Positions 53,201-61,974 are shown, counted from the stretch's first letter. The stretch: DNA of 64,000 nucleotides from Crocinitomicaceae bacterium (GCA_016709005.1 JADJEU010000003.1:62001-126000), one strand, 5' to 3'. Made by a program: numbers and translations. Notes: generated by a model from the sequence alone, not told the origin.

Positions 53201-53663
53201 GCGTGAGATGGATGATTTGAGAACTGCTGTACAGCATGCTCAGATTGAACAGAAAGATCCGTTGGTGATTTACAAAAAAGAATCATACACTTTATTTAAA
53301 TCGATGCTTGAAAAAATGAGCAAAGAGGTGGTTTCATTTTTGACGCGTGCAAATTTACCTGCGCAAAATCCAAATCAAAAACCACAAGAAAAAGTGCAGG
53401 AAGTTGGTCACGCATTTGACAAAGCAAAAGTGGTGAATCAATCAAGCGATAACGGAAGTGAACAAGTAAATCAGGCACGTCAGCAAAGCGGGCAACAAGT
53501 TCCGAAACGCCAGCCGATGATTGTTCAACCAAAGGCCGGAAGAAATGATAAAGTAGAAATCAAAAATCTACAAACCGGTGAAACTAAACAAATGAAATAC
53601 AAACAAGCTGAAGTCTTAGTGAAAAGCGGTCAGTGGATTGTTACTCAGAATTTGGGAGTTTAA
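50277..53663 (+). CDS. secA: Preprotein translocase ATPase SecA
   Basis: SecA powers Sec export at the inner membrane. At 1128 residues it is the long Bacteroidota form. Motifs in order: MQTGEGKTLVATLPVYLNAL near 192 (Walker A), DEVDSVLIDDARTPLIISG near 300 (DEVD box), an inserted charged segment around 325-440, GMTGTAETEAQELWDIYKLD near 578, ATNMAGRGTDIKL near 690, and GRAGRQGDPGSSQFFVSLED near 735. The C-terminus (GRNDKVEIKNLQTGETKQMK) replaces the zinc-binding CxCxSG tail, as in other flavobacteria. Intact despite its length; monocistronic with a terminator at 53688. Confidence 0.98.
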   Translation: MFGLLKKLVGSKEKKDAKIYQPFVDKIKAVEASLINLSNDELRNKTLQFKAKIKAATSSLETEITDLEKSIAANPAMDFQEKDTIYNRIDKIKKEIDTTIEKVLEEILPEAFAVVKETAKRFAANDFIEVTATDFDKELAAKKGFIEIIGDKAKWSTSWDAYGTLIKWNMVHYDVQLYGGTVLHKGNIAEMQTGEGKTLVATLPVYLNALAGKGVHLVTVNDYLAKRDSEWMGPLYQFHGLTVDCIDRHQPNSAERKNAYRADITFGTNNEFGFDYLRDNMASDPNQIVQLKHHFAIVDEVDSVLIDDARTPLIISGPTSNGDKQEFIELKPKVERIVEAQKKLINNYLIEAKNKLKNLESGDIKKEELEEGSLALLRSYRGLPKNKALIKFLSEPGMKAQLQKVENYHLQDREREMPKADKELYFVINEKHNSIELTEKGIELLAQGENANYYVLPDIGLTMTDLESRGLTKAELLEKKEQLISEYTIISERIHTINQLLKAYTLFEKEVEYVLMNGKVMIVDEQTGRIMEGRRYSDGLHQAIEAKENVKVEAATQTYATITLQNFFRMYHKLAGMTGTAETEAQELWDIYKLDVIVIPSNRPISRKDEQDLVYRTQREKYQAVIDEIDRLVKLGRPVLVGTTTVEISELLSRMLTMRKVQHNVLNAKQHKREAEIVAEAGFAGKVTIATNMAGRGTDIKLSPEVVKAGGLAIIGTERHDSRRVDRQLRGRAGRQGDPGSSQFFVSLEDGLMRRFGSDRIAKIMDRMGYKEGEVIQHNMITKSIERAQKKVEENAFGTRKRLLEYDDVMNTQRNAIYKKRRNALYGDRLDLDVQNMFYDVAEEIVNEHFPRKDFENFEVDVIKYLSIETPVSKHDFQNANPGQLIDTLFDNAMSAYERKSEKLAAMARPVIEQVFATQSDKYKTIAFPITDGQRTINTIVGLEEGVKTQGKNVPKTVEKFINLSYIDNEWKEHLREMDDLRTAVQHAQIEQKDPLVIYKKESYTLFKSMLEKMSKEVVSFLTRANLPAQNPNQKPQEKVQEVGHAFDKAKVVNQSSDNGSEQVNQARQQSGQQVPKRQPMIVQPKAGRNDKVEIKNLQTGETKQMKYKQAEVLVKSGQWIVTQNLGV

Positions 53664-53687
53664 TTTTTAGCTTCTTTAATATTTTAG

Positions 53688-53722
53688 AAAGAGGATTGAC
53701 GTGAGTTGATCCTCTTTTTTTG
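53688..53722 (+). terminator. Intrinsic terminator of secA
   Basis: AAAGAGGAT (53688-53696) pairs with ATCCTCTTT (53709-53717), followed by further T residues; loop of 12 bases. Confidence 0.8.
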
Positions 53723-53757
53723 TTTTAGTTTTTTTGCAAAGCGTGCGCTACGAAATC

Positions 53758-54268
53758 GTCATCCTGAACTTGTTTCAGGATCTCATTTTTTGGCGCCCGG
53801 ATGGTGGTGGGTACTTTTTTTTCGAAGGTTTTCCTTTTGGGGGTTTTGGCCCGGGGGGGGGAGGGGCGGCCTTTTTAATAAAAGAATTGGTTTTTTTTTT
53901 CCCCCCCCGGGGGGGGGGGGGGGGGGCGGTTTTTTTTTTTTTTTTTTTTTTTGTTTTAAAAAAAAAAAAAAAAAAAAAAATAAAAAATACCGCCCCCGCC
54001 CCCCCCCCCCAAATCCGCGGGGGGGGGGGGGGGGGGGGGGTTTCCCCTTTTTTTTTTTTTTGGGGGGTGGGGGGGGTGTCGGGGGGGCCCCCCGCCACCC
54101 CGGGGCGGTGGGTTCCGTTCCGGTGGGGTGGGGGGGGGGGGGGAAAAAAACAAAAAAACCACCGCCCCCGTCGTCCGGGGATTGGGGGGGGGGGGGGGTT
54201 CGGCGCGGGGCCGGGGGGGGGGGGGGGGGGGGGGGGGGTCAATCCCGATGGCCATCGGGACAGCATGA
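53758..54268. other. Homopolymer-dominated patch between two repeat ends; probable artefact
   Basis: The segment starts with an ordinary hairpin repeat, ATCCTGAA/TTCAGGAT (53761-53781), and ends with the perfect 18-base palindrome TCCCGATGGCCATCGGGA (54243-54260). Between about 53810 and 54240 the sequence is almost entirely runs of G, T, A or C, unlike anything else in the window. Long open frames here encode only poly-Gly, poly-Pro and poly-Phe. The likeliest reading is a failed consensus or base-calling region inside a common intergenic repeat. No gene is annotated in 53664-54297. Confidence 0.7.
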
Positions 54269-54297
54269 CCGTTCCATTAAAACTTTGGTTTATAGAA

Positions 54298-54711
54298 TTA
54301 CTCCCAAACTTTATCAGAACGATAAACCGTTCCTTTAAAGTGCGCAACCAACTCATTTTTTTGATTGACAACATCCATGATGTAAACACCCGTCTTGCGC
54401 GTAAGGGTGAGTTGTTTGGTGGATGCCGTTAAAACATCACCAACATGAACACTTTTTAAATGTGAGATAGACGTTTCAATTGACATGGAACGAATACCAT
54501 GAGAGTTAGCAGAAAAAGCAAGCGCACTATCTGCTAGTGAATATGTGATGCCGCCATGAGTGACATTAAAACCATTCACCATTTCATCACGCACGGTCAT
54601 GCGAACACTCACTGTGCCTGGATCATAATTCAAAACTTCAATTCCCAGCCACTGACTCATTTTGTCTTCGGCCATCATTTTATCGATGATTTCTTTGGGA
54701 GTCATCTTCAA
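54298..54711 (-). CDS. PaaI-type hotdog-fold thioesterase
   Basis: 137 residues forming one hotdog domain. The family core is NGFNVTHGGITYSLADSALA near residues 46-65 with the catalytic Gly-Gly-Asp pattern, preceded by GIEVLNYDPGTVSVRMTV and followed by SISHLKSVHVGDVLTAST. PaaI enzymes hydrolyse phenylacetyl- or hydroxyphenylacetyl-CoA, but related proteins act on other acyl-CoAs, and no paa genes are near. It starts 3 bases after the stop of the next gene upstream, so they are co-transcribed. Confidence 0.9.
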   Translation of the reverse strand: MKMTPKEIIDKMMAEDKMSQWLGIEVLNYDPGTVSVRMTVRDEMVNGFNVTHGGITYSLADSALAFSANSHGIRSMSIETSISHLKSVHVGDVLTASTKQLTLTRKTGVYIMDVVNQKNELVAHFKGTVYRSDKVWE

Positions 54712-54714
54712 AAA

Positions 54715-55191
54715 TTAAGAAACTGATTCGTTCAATAATCCAATCACTGCTGCGGTTACAATGAACAACTGCGTTTTGGTTTCTTCATCCAATTCTTCAC
54801 CGTCTTCGTCGGTGGCTTCAATTTCTGAAACCATAAATTCTTGCAGTGGGAATTGCGAAATTAATTCTTGAAGCGGTTGGTGATTTTCATCTTTGTGAAT
54901 TGCATCCAATGCTTCCAAAAATGGTTCCTGAAATTCATCTACTTCGGCTTCTGTGATTTTTTTTGGAGTCAAGCCTTGTTGAAGGAATGCTTCATAAATA
55001 ATCGCGAAGTAATAGATGGCGTAAATATTTAAATCTTCATTTTCATATTCAGCTCCAGCAGACATGATGTAGTCAACAAGATCTTGCTGAGACAGCGTAT
55101 AGGTTTCAATTAACTGATCAAGCGCTTCATCAGACAAACTATCAATTCTGTCTAATGCTTTATCAATGCTTTCGTGGGAGACTTGTGACAT
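54715..55191 (-). CDS. Acidic hypothetical protein
   Basis: About 158 residues, strongly acidic and helical, no signal or membrane segment. The open frame extends to 55296, but the ATG at 55191 (MSQVSHESIDKALDRIDSLS) is the likely start, since the upstream part is non-coding in character and TACCTTTA, close to a -7 box, lies just before it. Recognisable pieces include LDQLIETYTLSQQDLVDYIM and EEFMVSEIEATDEDGEELDE-like acidic tail. I do not recognise the family. Paired with the PaaI gene. Confidence 0.75.
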   Translation of the reverse strand: MSQVSHESIDKALDRIDSLSDEALDQLIETYTLSQQDLVDYIMSAGAEYENEDLNIYAIYYFAIIYEAFLQQGLTPKKITEAEVDEFQEPFLEALDAIHKDENHQPLQELISQFPLQEFMVSEIEATDEDGEELDEETKTQLFIVTAAVIGLLNESVS

Positions 55192-55268
55192 GGGGTAGAT
55201 TTTTGATAAAGGTAAGGAGAAATAATCAGGGGAGAAATATCTTTTCAAAAAGCTTAAGCTAAATATGA

Positions 55269-56531
55269 TTAATTTTTGAATTGATCTATCGTCCAATGCA
55301 TTTTCTCTCCGAGCAGCGGAAGTTTTTTAAGATCAATTTTTTTTGAAAATAGCGTAATGTAAGAATCAAAAAAGTAGCCGTAAATGACCAGACTGTTTTC
55401 CTGAATCTGATAGGTTAATTCTGAAGTGAGCTCATGATGTGCCGGCCAACCGGAATTGTAAAGAGTAAGTGTTTTTTTGTTTTTATCAACGAGCACATTG
55501 TAATCAATAAACTTGTCATCCATTGTTTGAACGATGAAATAATCGCGCCGATGAAAAAACACACGCCTGAATCTGCCCGGATATGACATGCTAGCGGGAA
55601 TTATTTTTCCATTATCAGTAAATAGATAAACATCATAAGCGCCATACAGTTCTGATTTTGGGCTGAGGTCATCATTTAAATTTCCGGTTGCAAAATAGAA
55701 CCCGGTTGATTCATAAAGCAACAAACCAATCACAAAAGTTTTTGTCAATGTGTAATACAGCAAGCCTGATCTTGATTGAGGCTCATATCCGATTAAAGGT
55801 ATGTCTGCATTTTCACGTTTTACAAAAATGGAGTAAAGTGATTTTATGTATGGAGCGAGCAGCACAATTGTGATAAGCAGCAAGAAGCTGGAATAAATTT
55901 TTACTGTGATATCAAAGCCAAAATTCAACATCACTACATTGACCAGCACTGCAAAACTTATGAGAATTCCTGGCAGTCGTGTTTTTCTAAACAGCAATAG
56001 TAGTGCAGGAATTATTTCAATTATTCCGCTAAAAACGGTGTACGAATAGGAGCTGCCCATTGTACTCCAAAAAAGCATATCGGGCGTTAATTGGCCTACC
56101 GGAGTATAAAGCGTGTTAGGTTCAGGTAGGTAGAATTGATGTTTGAAAATTTTATCTGCGCCATATTTCAAAAGTGTCAAAGCAAGATAGTAGCTTAGAA
56201 AAATATGGAACCATTTTACCAATTTTGGACTCAGGTCTTTTTTGATGAGGAGTGAAACAAAAATTGAAGCGATGAACGAAAAAATAACAAGAAATCCTGT
56301 AAACAAATAGTGGCCAGTAGAATCAGACCAGAGTTCATGTGTGAAGGGTTCTCTAATTCCAAAAAGATTTCCCAGCCATCCAACAAAGGGATTAAGCACT
56401 GATGTAAACCAACTGCCAACATTTGGAAACAGATAATAAGGTACAGGAAAAAAAAGTATGTAAAGTAATGAGAAGGTGAATACGAAATAAAAGAAACCTG
56501 ATTGAATGAAGTTTCGCTGATTCATGTGCAT
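55269..56531 (-). CDS. Polytopic membrane protein with DoxX-like domain
   Basis: 420 residues. The first 270 contain about eight membrane helices, with the DoxX-like segment WFHIFLSYYLALTLLKYGADKIF near 110 and SGIIEIIPALLLLFRKTRLP near 168. The last 130 residues are soluble (GAYDVYLFTDNGKIIPASMS, VDKNKKTLTLYNSGW). Similar proteins occur in Bacteroidota as uncharacterised DoxX-family members. It follows the 57074 gene with 6 bases between, so the two share a transcript. Confidence 0.75.
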   Translation of the reverse strand: MHMNQRNFIQSGFFYFVFTFSLLYILFFPVPYYLFPNVGSWFTSVLNPFVGWLGNLFGIREPFTHELWSDSTGHYLFTGFLVIFSFIASIFVSLLIKKDLSPKLVKWFHIFLSYYLALTLLKYGADKIFKHQFYLPEPNTLYTPVGQLTPDMLFWSTMGSSYSYTVFSGIIEIIPALLLLFRKTRLPGILISFAVLVNVVMLNFGFDITVKIYSSFLLLITIVLLAPYIKSLYSIFVKRENADIPLIGYEPQSRSGLLYYTLTKTFVIGLLLYESTGFYFATGNLNDDLSPKSELYGAYDVYLFTDNGKIIPASMSYPGRFRRVFFHRRDYFIVQTMDDKFIDYNVLVDKNKKTLTLYNSGWPAHHELTSELTYQIQENSLVIYGYFFDSYITLFSKKIDLKKLPLLGEKMHWTIDQFKN

Positions 56532-56537
56532 TCTAAA

Positions 56538-57074
56538 TCAGGCTGTGCGGATTTTTTTTCGATTGAAAAACCAAATAGCAGTGCCCGTTAAAGTCATTAT
56601 GATAACCAGTGAAATCACGAATAGTGCGCCAGGTGATGCTGGATTTTTTGGGTTTCCATAAAAGTCAAAAGCAGGTGTAATTTCATTTTTTTGTGTTTCA
56701 TTTCTGCTCTTAATTCGCTCTTTCGGTTTTGCAAGCGTATCGTTAGCCGCAGGTTTATTTGAAATTGAATCCGTCTCAACCGTTGAGACGGGAATCGTGC
56801 TATACAGAGGATATTTTTTATTCAAACTATCTTTTTCGATGTTTGGATTGTTGCAGTAAGGTGTTTGTGAAATTGTATCTCCCGCAAGAATCAAATGAAG
56901 CGAGGTGTCTACAAAAGGTTGCCGTTCAGTGCCGGTCCAGCCAAGATTATCTAAAATTTCTGCTGGCGTAAATAGTTTCATGTTTCCTGAATGACTTTTA
57001 TGGAAAATCACACTCGTTTGTGCTTCAGAAAGAAGACCAGAAAGGCACAGAATACTTGTTAGTAAAATTTTCAT
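56538..57074 (-). CDS. Secreted/membrane-anchored hypothetical protein
   Basis: 179 residues from the chosen start MKILLTSILCLSGLLSEAQT (an earlier in-frame ATG at 57125 would spoil the signal peptide). A signal peptide is followed by an extracytoplasmic part with ILDNLGWTGTERQPFVDTSL, a Ser/Thr/Lys-rich linker, and a C-terminal membrane helix (GALFVISLVIIMTLTGTAIW) with a basic end (FNRKKIRTA). This is the layout of a periplasmic protein anchored by its tail. Family not recognised. Confidence 0.75.
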   Translation of the reverse strand: MKILLTSILCLSGLLSEAQTSVIFHKSHSGNMKLFTPAEILDNLGWTGTERQPFVDTSLHLILAGDTISQTPYCNNPNIEKDSLNKKYPLYSTIPVSTVETDSISNKPAANDTLAKPKERIKSRNETQKNEITPAFDFYGNPKNPASPGALFVISLVIIMTLTGTAIWFFNRKKIRTA

Positions 57075-57222
57075 TTGACTGATGGTAAAGAATAAGAACG
57101 TTAAATGGTAGAAAAAATTGTACACCCTGAAAATCGGGAGCCGCTGGACTTGGTTGACTTAATGCAGCCAGCAATAATACTCAGTTTTTGGACGGTTTTT
57201 CCCGGTGAATTTCTTGAAAACA

Positions 57223-58443
57223 TTATGGATGGATTTCGCTTGTTCTGCTTAAATAGTGTGATAGAAAAAGATGAGCAAGTATGACAAAATTGAGCCAGAA
57301 TAAGTACTGTGTAAACCAATCATCGCCGCCAGCGGTATTTACATAGAGATACTGAGAAATTTTATAATTCAGAAAATTGAAGAAAAGGAAAAAACTTAAG
57401 TATTTCCAGTTTTTGAACATCTTCAAGTAAAGATTTGGTGAGCAAATAATATTTATTTCATGTTTAAAAATTGTGCTGAATATTGGCCAGATAAAGAAAA
57501 GTGGCAACGCAAATAATCTAACTTCCCGTGCTTTTGTCATGAACAGTACCACCAATGTGTTTATTAAGACAGTAAGTAAAAACGCATTGATTAGTTTAGA
57601 TTGCTGCAGCGTTAAAACGCGATTGCGGCTAACGCTGTATAGAAAGTAAAGAGGAAGACCTAAAATGATAAAGAAAGAAATAATAGTTTCTGATGCGGCT
57701 TGTGAGGTTGCAAAATTAAGCTCGATTGCCTTGAACCGGGAATCCAAATCAGATTGGCTGGCCGTGCCGAGCTCATGTGTTTGAATAAAGATTATGAGAA
57801 AGCCAAGATAGACTAACACTGGAATGCTAAGAATAGTTAGTCGCTTAATGTAGAATTTAAATTTTTCAGGACCAATTTTGGTTTCTTTGAAGTTTAGTAA
57901 AAACAATGTCATGGCGGGAAGCAGAATGACGCTGCTTTCTCTGGCAATGATAGCCAGGCTGAAGGCCAGAATGAACAGTAACCATCTTTCCTGAAAAAAC
58001 AACAGAAAACTCACAAAAATAAGACAGTATTGTAGCGGTTCATCATACGAATACACCGGAGGAAAAAATGCAAATACGTTCGAGAAACACAAGAGATAAA
58101 CTACCATGTTTATCGTCGCAATTTTTTTAGTTGCGCCCAGTTTTTCGGATAAGTGAAATAGCAGAATACCGCTTAATCCAAGTAAAAAAAAGTTTACCAA
58201 AATAAATGCAAAACCAATAGTAATTTGAAAAAAATCTGAAGCGGATTCAACAAGGTATGTTGTAAGAGGCCTGCGGCAAAAAGTGATTTCTGTCTTGTGC
58301 ACATCTACAATGTATTGAATTTCGCTTTCTGAGATGATCTGGTTCTTCTCGTTGAGCATGCTGTCTGCTTTGTCTGCAAAATGCGTCGAAAGAAAAGCCA
58401 GCATAAAAAGAAAACTCAAAAGATAGACCGCCGCGTTTTTCAT
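57223..58443 (-). CDS. Polytopic membrane protein, GT-C glycosyltransferase-like
   Basis: 406 residues with about ten membrane helices. After the first helix a periplasmic loop (DADSMLNEKNQI-like) precedes RRPLTTYLVESASDFFQI, and YSYDEPLQYCLIFVSFLLFF with FILAFSLAIIARESSVILLP resembles the middle helices of DUF2029/GT-C mannosyltransferase-type enzymes. No definite catalytic DD/ED motif is obvious, so the enzyme class is a guess from overall shape. It lies 33 bases downstream of murB on the same strand. Confidence 0.65.
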   Translation of the reverse strand: MKNAAVYLLSFLFMLAFLSTHFADKADSMLNEKNQIISESEIQYIVDVHKTEITFCRRPLTTYLVESASDFFQITIGFAFILVNFFLLGLSGILLFHLSEKLGATKKIATINMVVYLLCFSNVFAFFPPVYSYDEPLQYCLIFVSFLLFFQERWLLFILAFSLAIIARESSVILLPAMTLFLLNFKETKIGPEKFKFYIKRLTILSIPVLVYLGFLIIFIQTHELGTASQSDLDSRFKAIELNFATSQAASETIISFFIILGLPLYFLYSVSRNRVLTLQQSKLINAFLLTVLINTLVVLFMTKAREVRLFALPLFFIWPIFSTIFKHEINIICSPNLYLKMFKNWKYLSFFLFFNFLNYKISQYLYVNTAGGDDWFTQYLFWLNFVILAHLFLSHYLSRTSEIHP

Positions 58444-58476
58444 AGATTTTTACTTACTCCCAGGACAACGTTGTAA

Positions 58477-59490
58477 TCAGAGGATATTTACTTCGCGTTC
58501 CAATTCAACCCCGAATTTCGTTTTGACAGATTGCAAAATATCTTCTGATAATTTAAAGATATCAGAGCCATGTGCACCGCCGTAGTTGACTAGGACAAGT
58601 GCTTGATTTTTATGCACGCCATAATTGCCAATTGTTTTTCCTTTCCAGCCTGCTTTTTCAATCAGCCAGCCTGCTGCTAATTTGACATGCGTCTCATCAA
58701 CCGGATAAGAAGGAATATCAGCATATGTTACTTTCAGTTTTTCAAGATGTGATTTCAGAACTACCGGATTTTTGAAAAAACTTCCTGAGTTGCCAATTTC
58801 TTTTGGATCCGGTAATTTGCTTTTTCGAATTGCAATCACTGCATTGCTGACATCTTTGATCGATGGATTTGAAATTCCCTGTTTTTGAAGCTCATCATTA
58901 ATCGCACCGTAAGAAGTATTCAGTTTTGGATTTTTTGTCAATCTAAAAGTTACACTTGTAATGACGTACTGATTTTTTAATTCTTGTTTAAATACACTTT
59001 CACGATAGCCAAATTTACACTCCGTCAAATTAAATGTTCTGATTTTTCCGGTTGCTATTTCGTAGGCTTCCAATTCGTGAAAAACGTCTTTTATTTCAAT
59101 TCCGTAAGCTCCGATATTCTGCATAGGAGCTGCGCCAACGCTGCCCGGAATGAGGGAAAGATTTTCAACGCCACCTAAATTATTCTCTATACAAAAAAGC
59201 ACAAAATTATGCCAGACTTCACCAGCAGCACTTTTTACGTATGTGAATTCATTTTCAGTTTTTAGAATTGAGATTCCGTGCAGTTCATTTTTGAGAACAA
59301 GTCCTTCAAAATTTTTGGTGAGCAAAAGGTTCGATCCGCCGCCTAAAACCAGAAGCTGAGATTCGTTTGTTTCTGTCAGATGCAGAATCTGATTTAATTC
59401 ATCTAATGAACTGAATGTGGCAAAATGGGATGCAGTCACATCCAAGCCAAAGGTGTTGTAGGGTTTTAATGAGATGTTTTTCTGAATCAT
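58477..59490 (-). CDS. murB: UDP-N-acetylenolpyruvoylglucosamine reductase MurB
   Basis: MurB reduces UDP-GlcNAc-enolpyruvate to UDP-MurNAc in peptidoglycan synthesis. The FAD domain shows NTFGLDVTASHFATF, LLVLGGGSNLLLTKNF and NLSLIPGSVGAAPMQNIGAY; catalytic residues lie in KFGYRESVFK and the serine in IGNSGSFFKNPVV; the tail has AAGWLIEKAGWKGKTIGNYG and HKNQALVLVNYGGA. The open frame begins at 59520, but MIQKNISLKPYNTFGL at 59490 is the usual start. About 337 residues, type I MurB. Confidence 0.96.
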   Translation of the reverse strand: MIQKNISLKPYNTFGLDVTASHFATFSSLDELNQILHLTETNESQLLVLGGGSNLLLTKNFEGLVLKNELHGISILKTENEFTYVKSAAGEVWHNFVLFCIENNLGGVENLSLIPGSVGAAPMQNIGAYGIEIKDVFHELEAYEIATGKIRTFNLTECKFGYRESVFKQELKNQYVITSVTFRLTKNPKLNTSYGAINDELQKQGISNPSIKDVSNAVIAIRKSKLPDPKEIGNSGSFFKNPVVLKSHLEKLKVTYADIPSYPVDETHVKLAAGWLIEKAGWKGKTIGNYGVHKNQALVLVNYGGAHGSDIFKLSEDILQSVKTKFGVELEREVNIL

Positions 59491-59679
59491 GCGAGATCGG
59501 TCTAATACAAAGCTAGGCAAATAACAAGGTAGAAGTTGTTCATCAAAAACAAGTTATTAAAAGGTTTTCGTTCATAGACAACAGCGAATAATTGGTTTTT
59601 TTTTGCACAAAATAAATGGCTGTTTGCTTTTTCGTTAAGGCGCTGATCAGTCAGATTTGTTGCTATACCTTTCTGAAAA

Positions 59680-60510
59680 ATGTCTGCTATGTTTTCTGTC
59701 AGCAAACCCATTCATCGATCTCCCTTGAGACAATTTATCGGAAAAGAATATTTCTGTTTCAAACAAAAATTGAAATGGCATTTGACCAGCATAAATTTTG
59801 CTTCTGAACGGCAGTCAGATCGATTGGCCTTTGAGTGTATCAAGCATCAATCAGTATTGCTGAGAAAGCTGAAAGAAGTGGATATGCAATTGCAATACAA
59901 TAAAATCACAAATCTGGAACTAGCTTCCAGGCAGATTAACGGCATTGTGATCAGACCTGGCGAAACATTTTCGTTTTGGAAACTCGTTGGTAAACCAACC
60001 CAAAAAAAGGGATATTTAACCGGAATGACCTTACACAATGGAAAGGTTGAACAAGGCATTGGGGGCGGACTTTGTCAACTTGGAAATTTAATGTACTGGA
60101 TGTTGCTTCATACCCCTTTAACTGTGACTAAACGATGGAGACATAGTTACGATGTTTTTCCAGATTCAAATCGCACGTTGCCATTTGGAAGCGGTGCAAC
60201 TTTAGCTTATAATTATATTGACTTGCAATTTCGCAATGATACATCGCAAGATTTCCAGATTAATCTTTGGTTTGATAAAATGAATCTCTGTGGATCTATT
60301 AACACCAATTATCAGCTGAACCATTATTTTAAAGTTTATGAAAAGGAGCATCGATTTGAACTTCAATGGTGGGGAGGCTATACTAGGCACAACGAAATCT
60401 GGCGAAGCATAACAGGCAAAAATGGTCAAGGCACAGAAGAGGAATTGATTACAGAAAATCATGCTATCATGATGTACAATCCTTTGCTGCCATCAGGTGA
60501 AATTTCTTAA
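59680..60510 (+). CDS. VanW family protein
   Basis: VanW-domain proteins are found near glycopeptide-resistance genes and widely elsewhere; the biochemical role is not established. 276 residues, no signal peptide. Hallmarks are INGIVIRPGETFSFWKLVGK near residue 87, KGYLTGMTLHNGKVEQGIGG near 109, GGGLCQLGNLMYWMLLHTPL near 128 and WRHSYDVFPDSNRTLPFGSG near 153. The N-terminus (HRSPLRQFIGKEYFCFKQKL) matches the full-length VanW form. It diverges from murB, and the SpoIIE-type gene follows after 12 bases. Confidence 0.9.
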   Translation: MSAMFSVSKPIHRSPLRQFIGKEYFCFKQKLKWHLTSINFASERQSDRLAFECIKHQSVLLRKLKEVDMQLQYNKITNLELASRQINGIVIRPGETFSFWKLVGKPTQKKGYLTGMTLHNGKVEQGIGGGLCQLGNLMYWMLLHTPLTVTKRWRHSYDVFPDSNRTLPFGSGATLAYNYIDLQFRNDTSQDFQINLWFDKMNLCGSINTNYQLNHYFKVYEKEHRFELQWWGGYTRHNEIWRSITGKNGQGTEEELITENHAIMMYNPLLPSGEIS

Positions 60511-60522
60511 CCTTTCCTTTGT

Positions 60523-61395
60523 TTGACGCTAACATTCATGACATACAAATTATGTCACTTTGTAATGATTATGGATTCGATGAAAGACGTTAAGGAATTG
60601 CTAAGGTCAATAAGACACAATGAGCAGGCAGTTAAAGAGCACAAAGATGAATTGATGTATGCAGGCATATTGCAACAGGGTTTGCTGCCGCGTGAACGTC
60701 ATTTTGAGCGGGTATTTGAGGAGAGTTTTTGTATTTACAAACCAAAAAATTATGTGAGCGGAGATTTTTATTGGATCGGCGAGAAAAACGGAATCCGCTA
60801 CTTTGCAAGTGCTGATTGCACCGGTCACGGCGTTCCCGCCGCAATGCTTTCTGTACTTGGTTATTCGCTTTTGAATTATGCATTATACAATGCTGATTTG
60901 GTTTCTCCGTCTGATATTTTGAAAAAAGTAGATTGTAAATTTATTGAGTCCTTTGATTTTGAAGGCGCAATTCAAACTACCAATGATTGGATTGACATGT
61001 CAATTTGTGCCTATGATTCACAGAATAGAAAATTAACTTTTTGCGGAGCCAATCGAAAAGCGCTGGTCATTTCTGAAAAATCAAGTCAGGTTTTGCCAGG
61101 AAATCGTTACCCCATCGGAGGCTGGCAGTTAGAAGAGTTTAGAAGATTTGAAGAATATACGATTGATGTAGAACCGGGCAGCTGGGTTTATCTTGGATCG
61201 GATGGCTATCAGGATCAGTTTGGCGGATTGCTCGGGAAAAAATTCGGCAGCAAAAAATTACACATGCTTCTGAAATCAATTTCAAAACTGGATTCAAAAA
61301 GTCAGAAAGATTTTTTACTCGAACATTTAGCAACCTGGCAGTCCAACCGTGAACAGACAGATGATATTTGTCTGATGGGAATAAAAATTAATTAG
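60523..61395 (+). CDS. SpoIIE/RsbU-type PP2C serine phosphatase (soluble)
   Basis: A stand-alone PP2C phosphatase domain of 290 residues or fewer; the start is uncertain (several Met codons in the first 20, e.g. MDSMKDVKELLRSIRHNEQA). A short coiled coil precedes LQQGLLPRERHFERVFEESF, then KPKNYVSGDFYWIGEKNG, the metal site ADCTGHGVPAAMLSVLGYSL near 103, GANRKALVIS near 180 and SDGYQDQFGG near 230. Substrates in this family are usually anti-anti-sigma (STAS) proteins; none is next to it. Two more SpoIIE phosphatases lie at 61975 and 63342 on the other strand. Confidence 0.9.
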   Translation: MTLTFMTYKLCHFVMIMDSMKDVKELLRSIRHNEQAVKEHKDELMYAGILQQGLLPRERHFERVFEESFCIYKPKNYVSGDFYWIGEKNGIRYFASADCTGHGVPAAMLSVLGYSLLNYALYNADLVSPSDILKKVDCKFIESFDFEGAIQTTNDWIDMSICAYDSQNRKLTFCGANRKALVISEKSSQVLPGNRYPIGGWQLEEFRRFEEYTIDVEPGSWVYLGSDGYQDQFGGLLGKKFGSKKLHMLLKSISKLDSKSQKDFLLEHLATWQSNREQTDDICLMGIKIN

Positions 61396-61870
61396 AGCCT
61401 TCCCATGGATCTTCATCCTGAAGTTCTGGGCGATTAACTAAAATTTGAGTTTGAGTTCCGCGTTTATATAAAGCGTGCAGTTTTACTTCGCCTTTGTTGG
61501 TGTAAACGATCTGCTCGCCGGTTTGAAAGTTCATGTCAAATTCTTTTTCTTCACGCATGCGGCCGTTCTGATAATAGGTAAACACCTTCCCGTGTAGTTT
61601 TCCATCGACCAGATTTTTTGTGGTTTTCAGTTTTCCATCCGGGTAAAATTCTTCACAAACACCCGTATAGCCAATGCGGCGTTCAAATCTCCAAAAATGA
61701 TTGTAGGGTTGATCCAGCGTGAGCTCTTCACAGTTGCAATAACTGGAATCAATTGCTACTGTTTCGCCATTTTCTGAATCTTCGGTTGTGTTTTCTGAAT
61801 TAGTTCCCTCACCGCTACCACAGGCAGTTAGAAGGATCATACAAAATGTAAACGCAGAAAAAATTTTCAT
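61388..61870 (-). CDS. Lipoprotein with YwqK/MORN-like repeats
   Basis: 160 residues. A lipobox ends the signal (ILLTACGSGEG, Cys near 17). After an acidic Ser/Thr/Glu linker come MORN-like units: CEEFYPDGKLKTTKNLVDGK, LHGKVFTYYQNGRMREEKEF and TGEQIVYTNKGEVKLHAL, as in YwqK-type antitoxin/repeat proteins of Bacteroidota. It overlaps the end of the convergent phosphatase gene by 8 bases. Probably a periplasmic or surface lipoprotein; role unknown. Confidence 0.82.
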   Translation of the reverse strand: MKIFSAFTFCMILLTACGSGEGTNSENTTEDSENGETVAIDSSYCNCEELTLDQPYNHFWRFERRIGYTGVCEEFYPDGKLKTTKNLVDGKLHGKVFTYYQNGRMREEKEFDMNFQTGEQIVYTNKGEVKLHALYKRGTQTQILVNRPELQDEDPWEGSN

Positions 61871-61974
61871 AAGCTACAAATAAATGAAATGTCGAATGAA
61901 TAACAAAGTTACTTAAAAACCATCAGATGGAATTTTATATCTGTCTGAAAGGTTGAGGTTGATTTTATGTAAAA

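Noticed and set aside
53706..54432. Long open frames on both strands encoding poly-Gly, poly-Pro and poly-Phe stretches
   Set aside because: They exist only because the DNA is made of homopolymer runs; no domain, start context or normal codon use.
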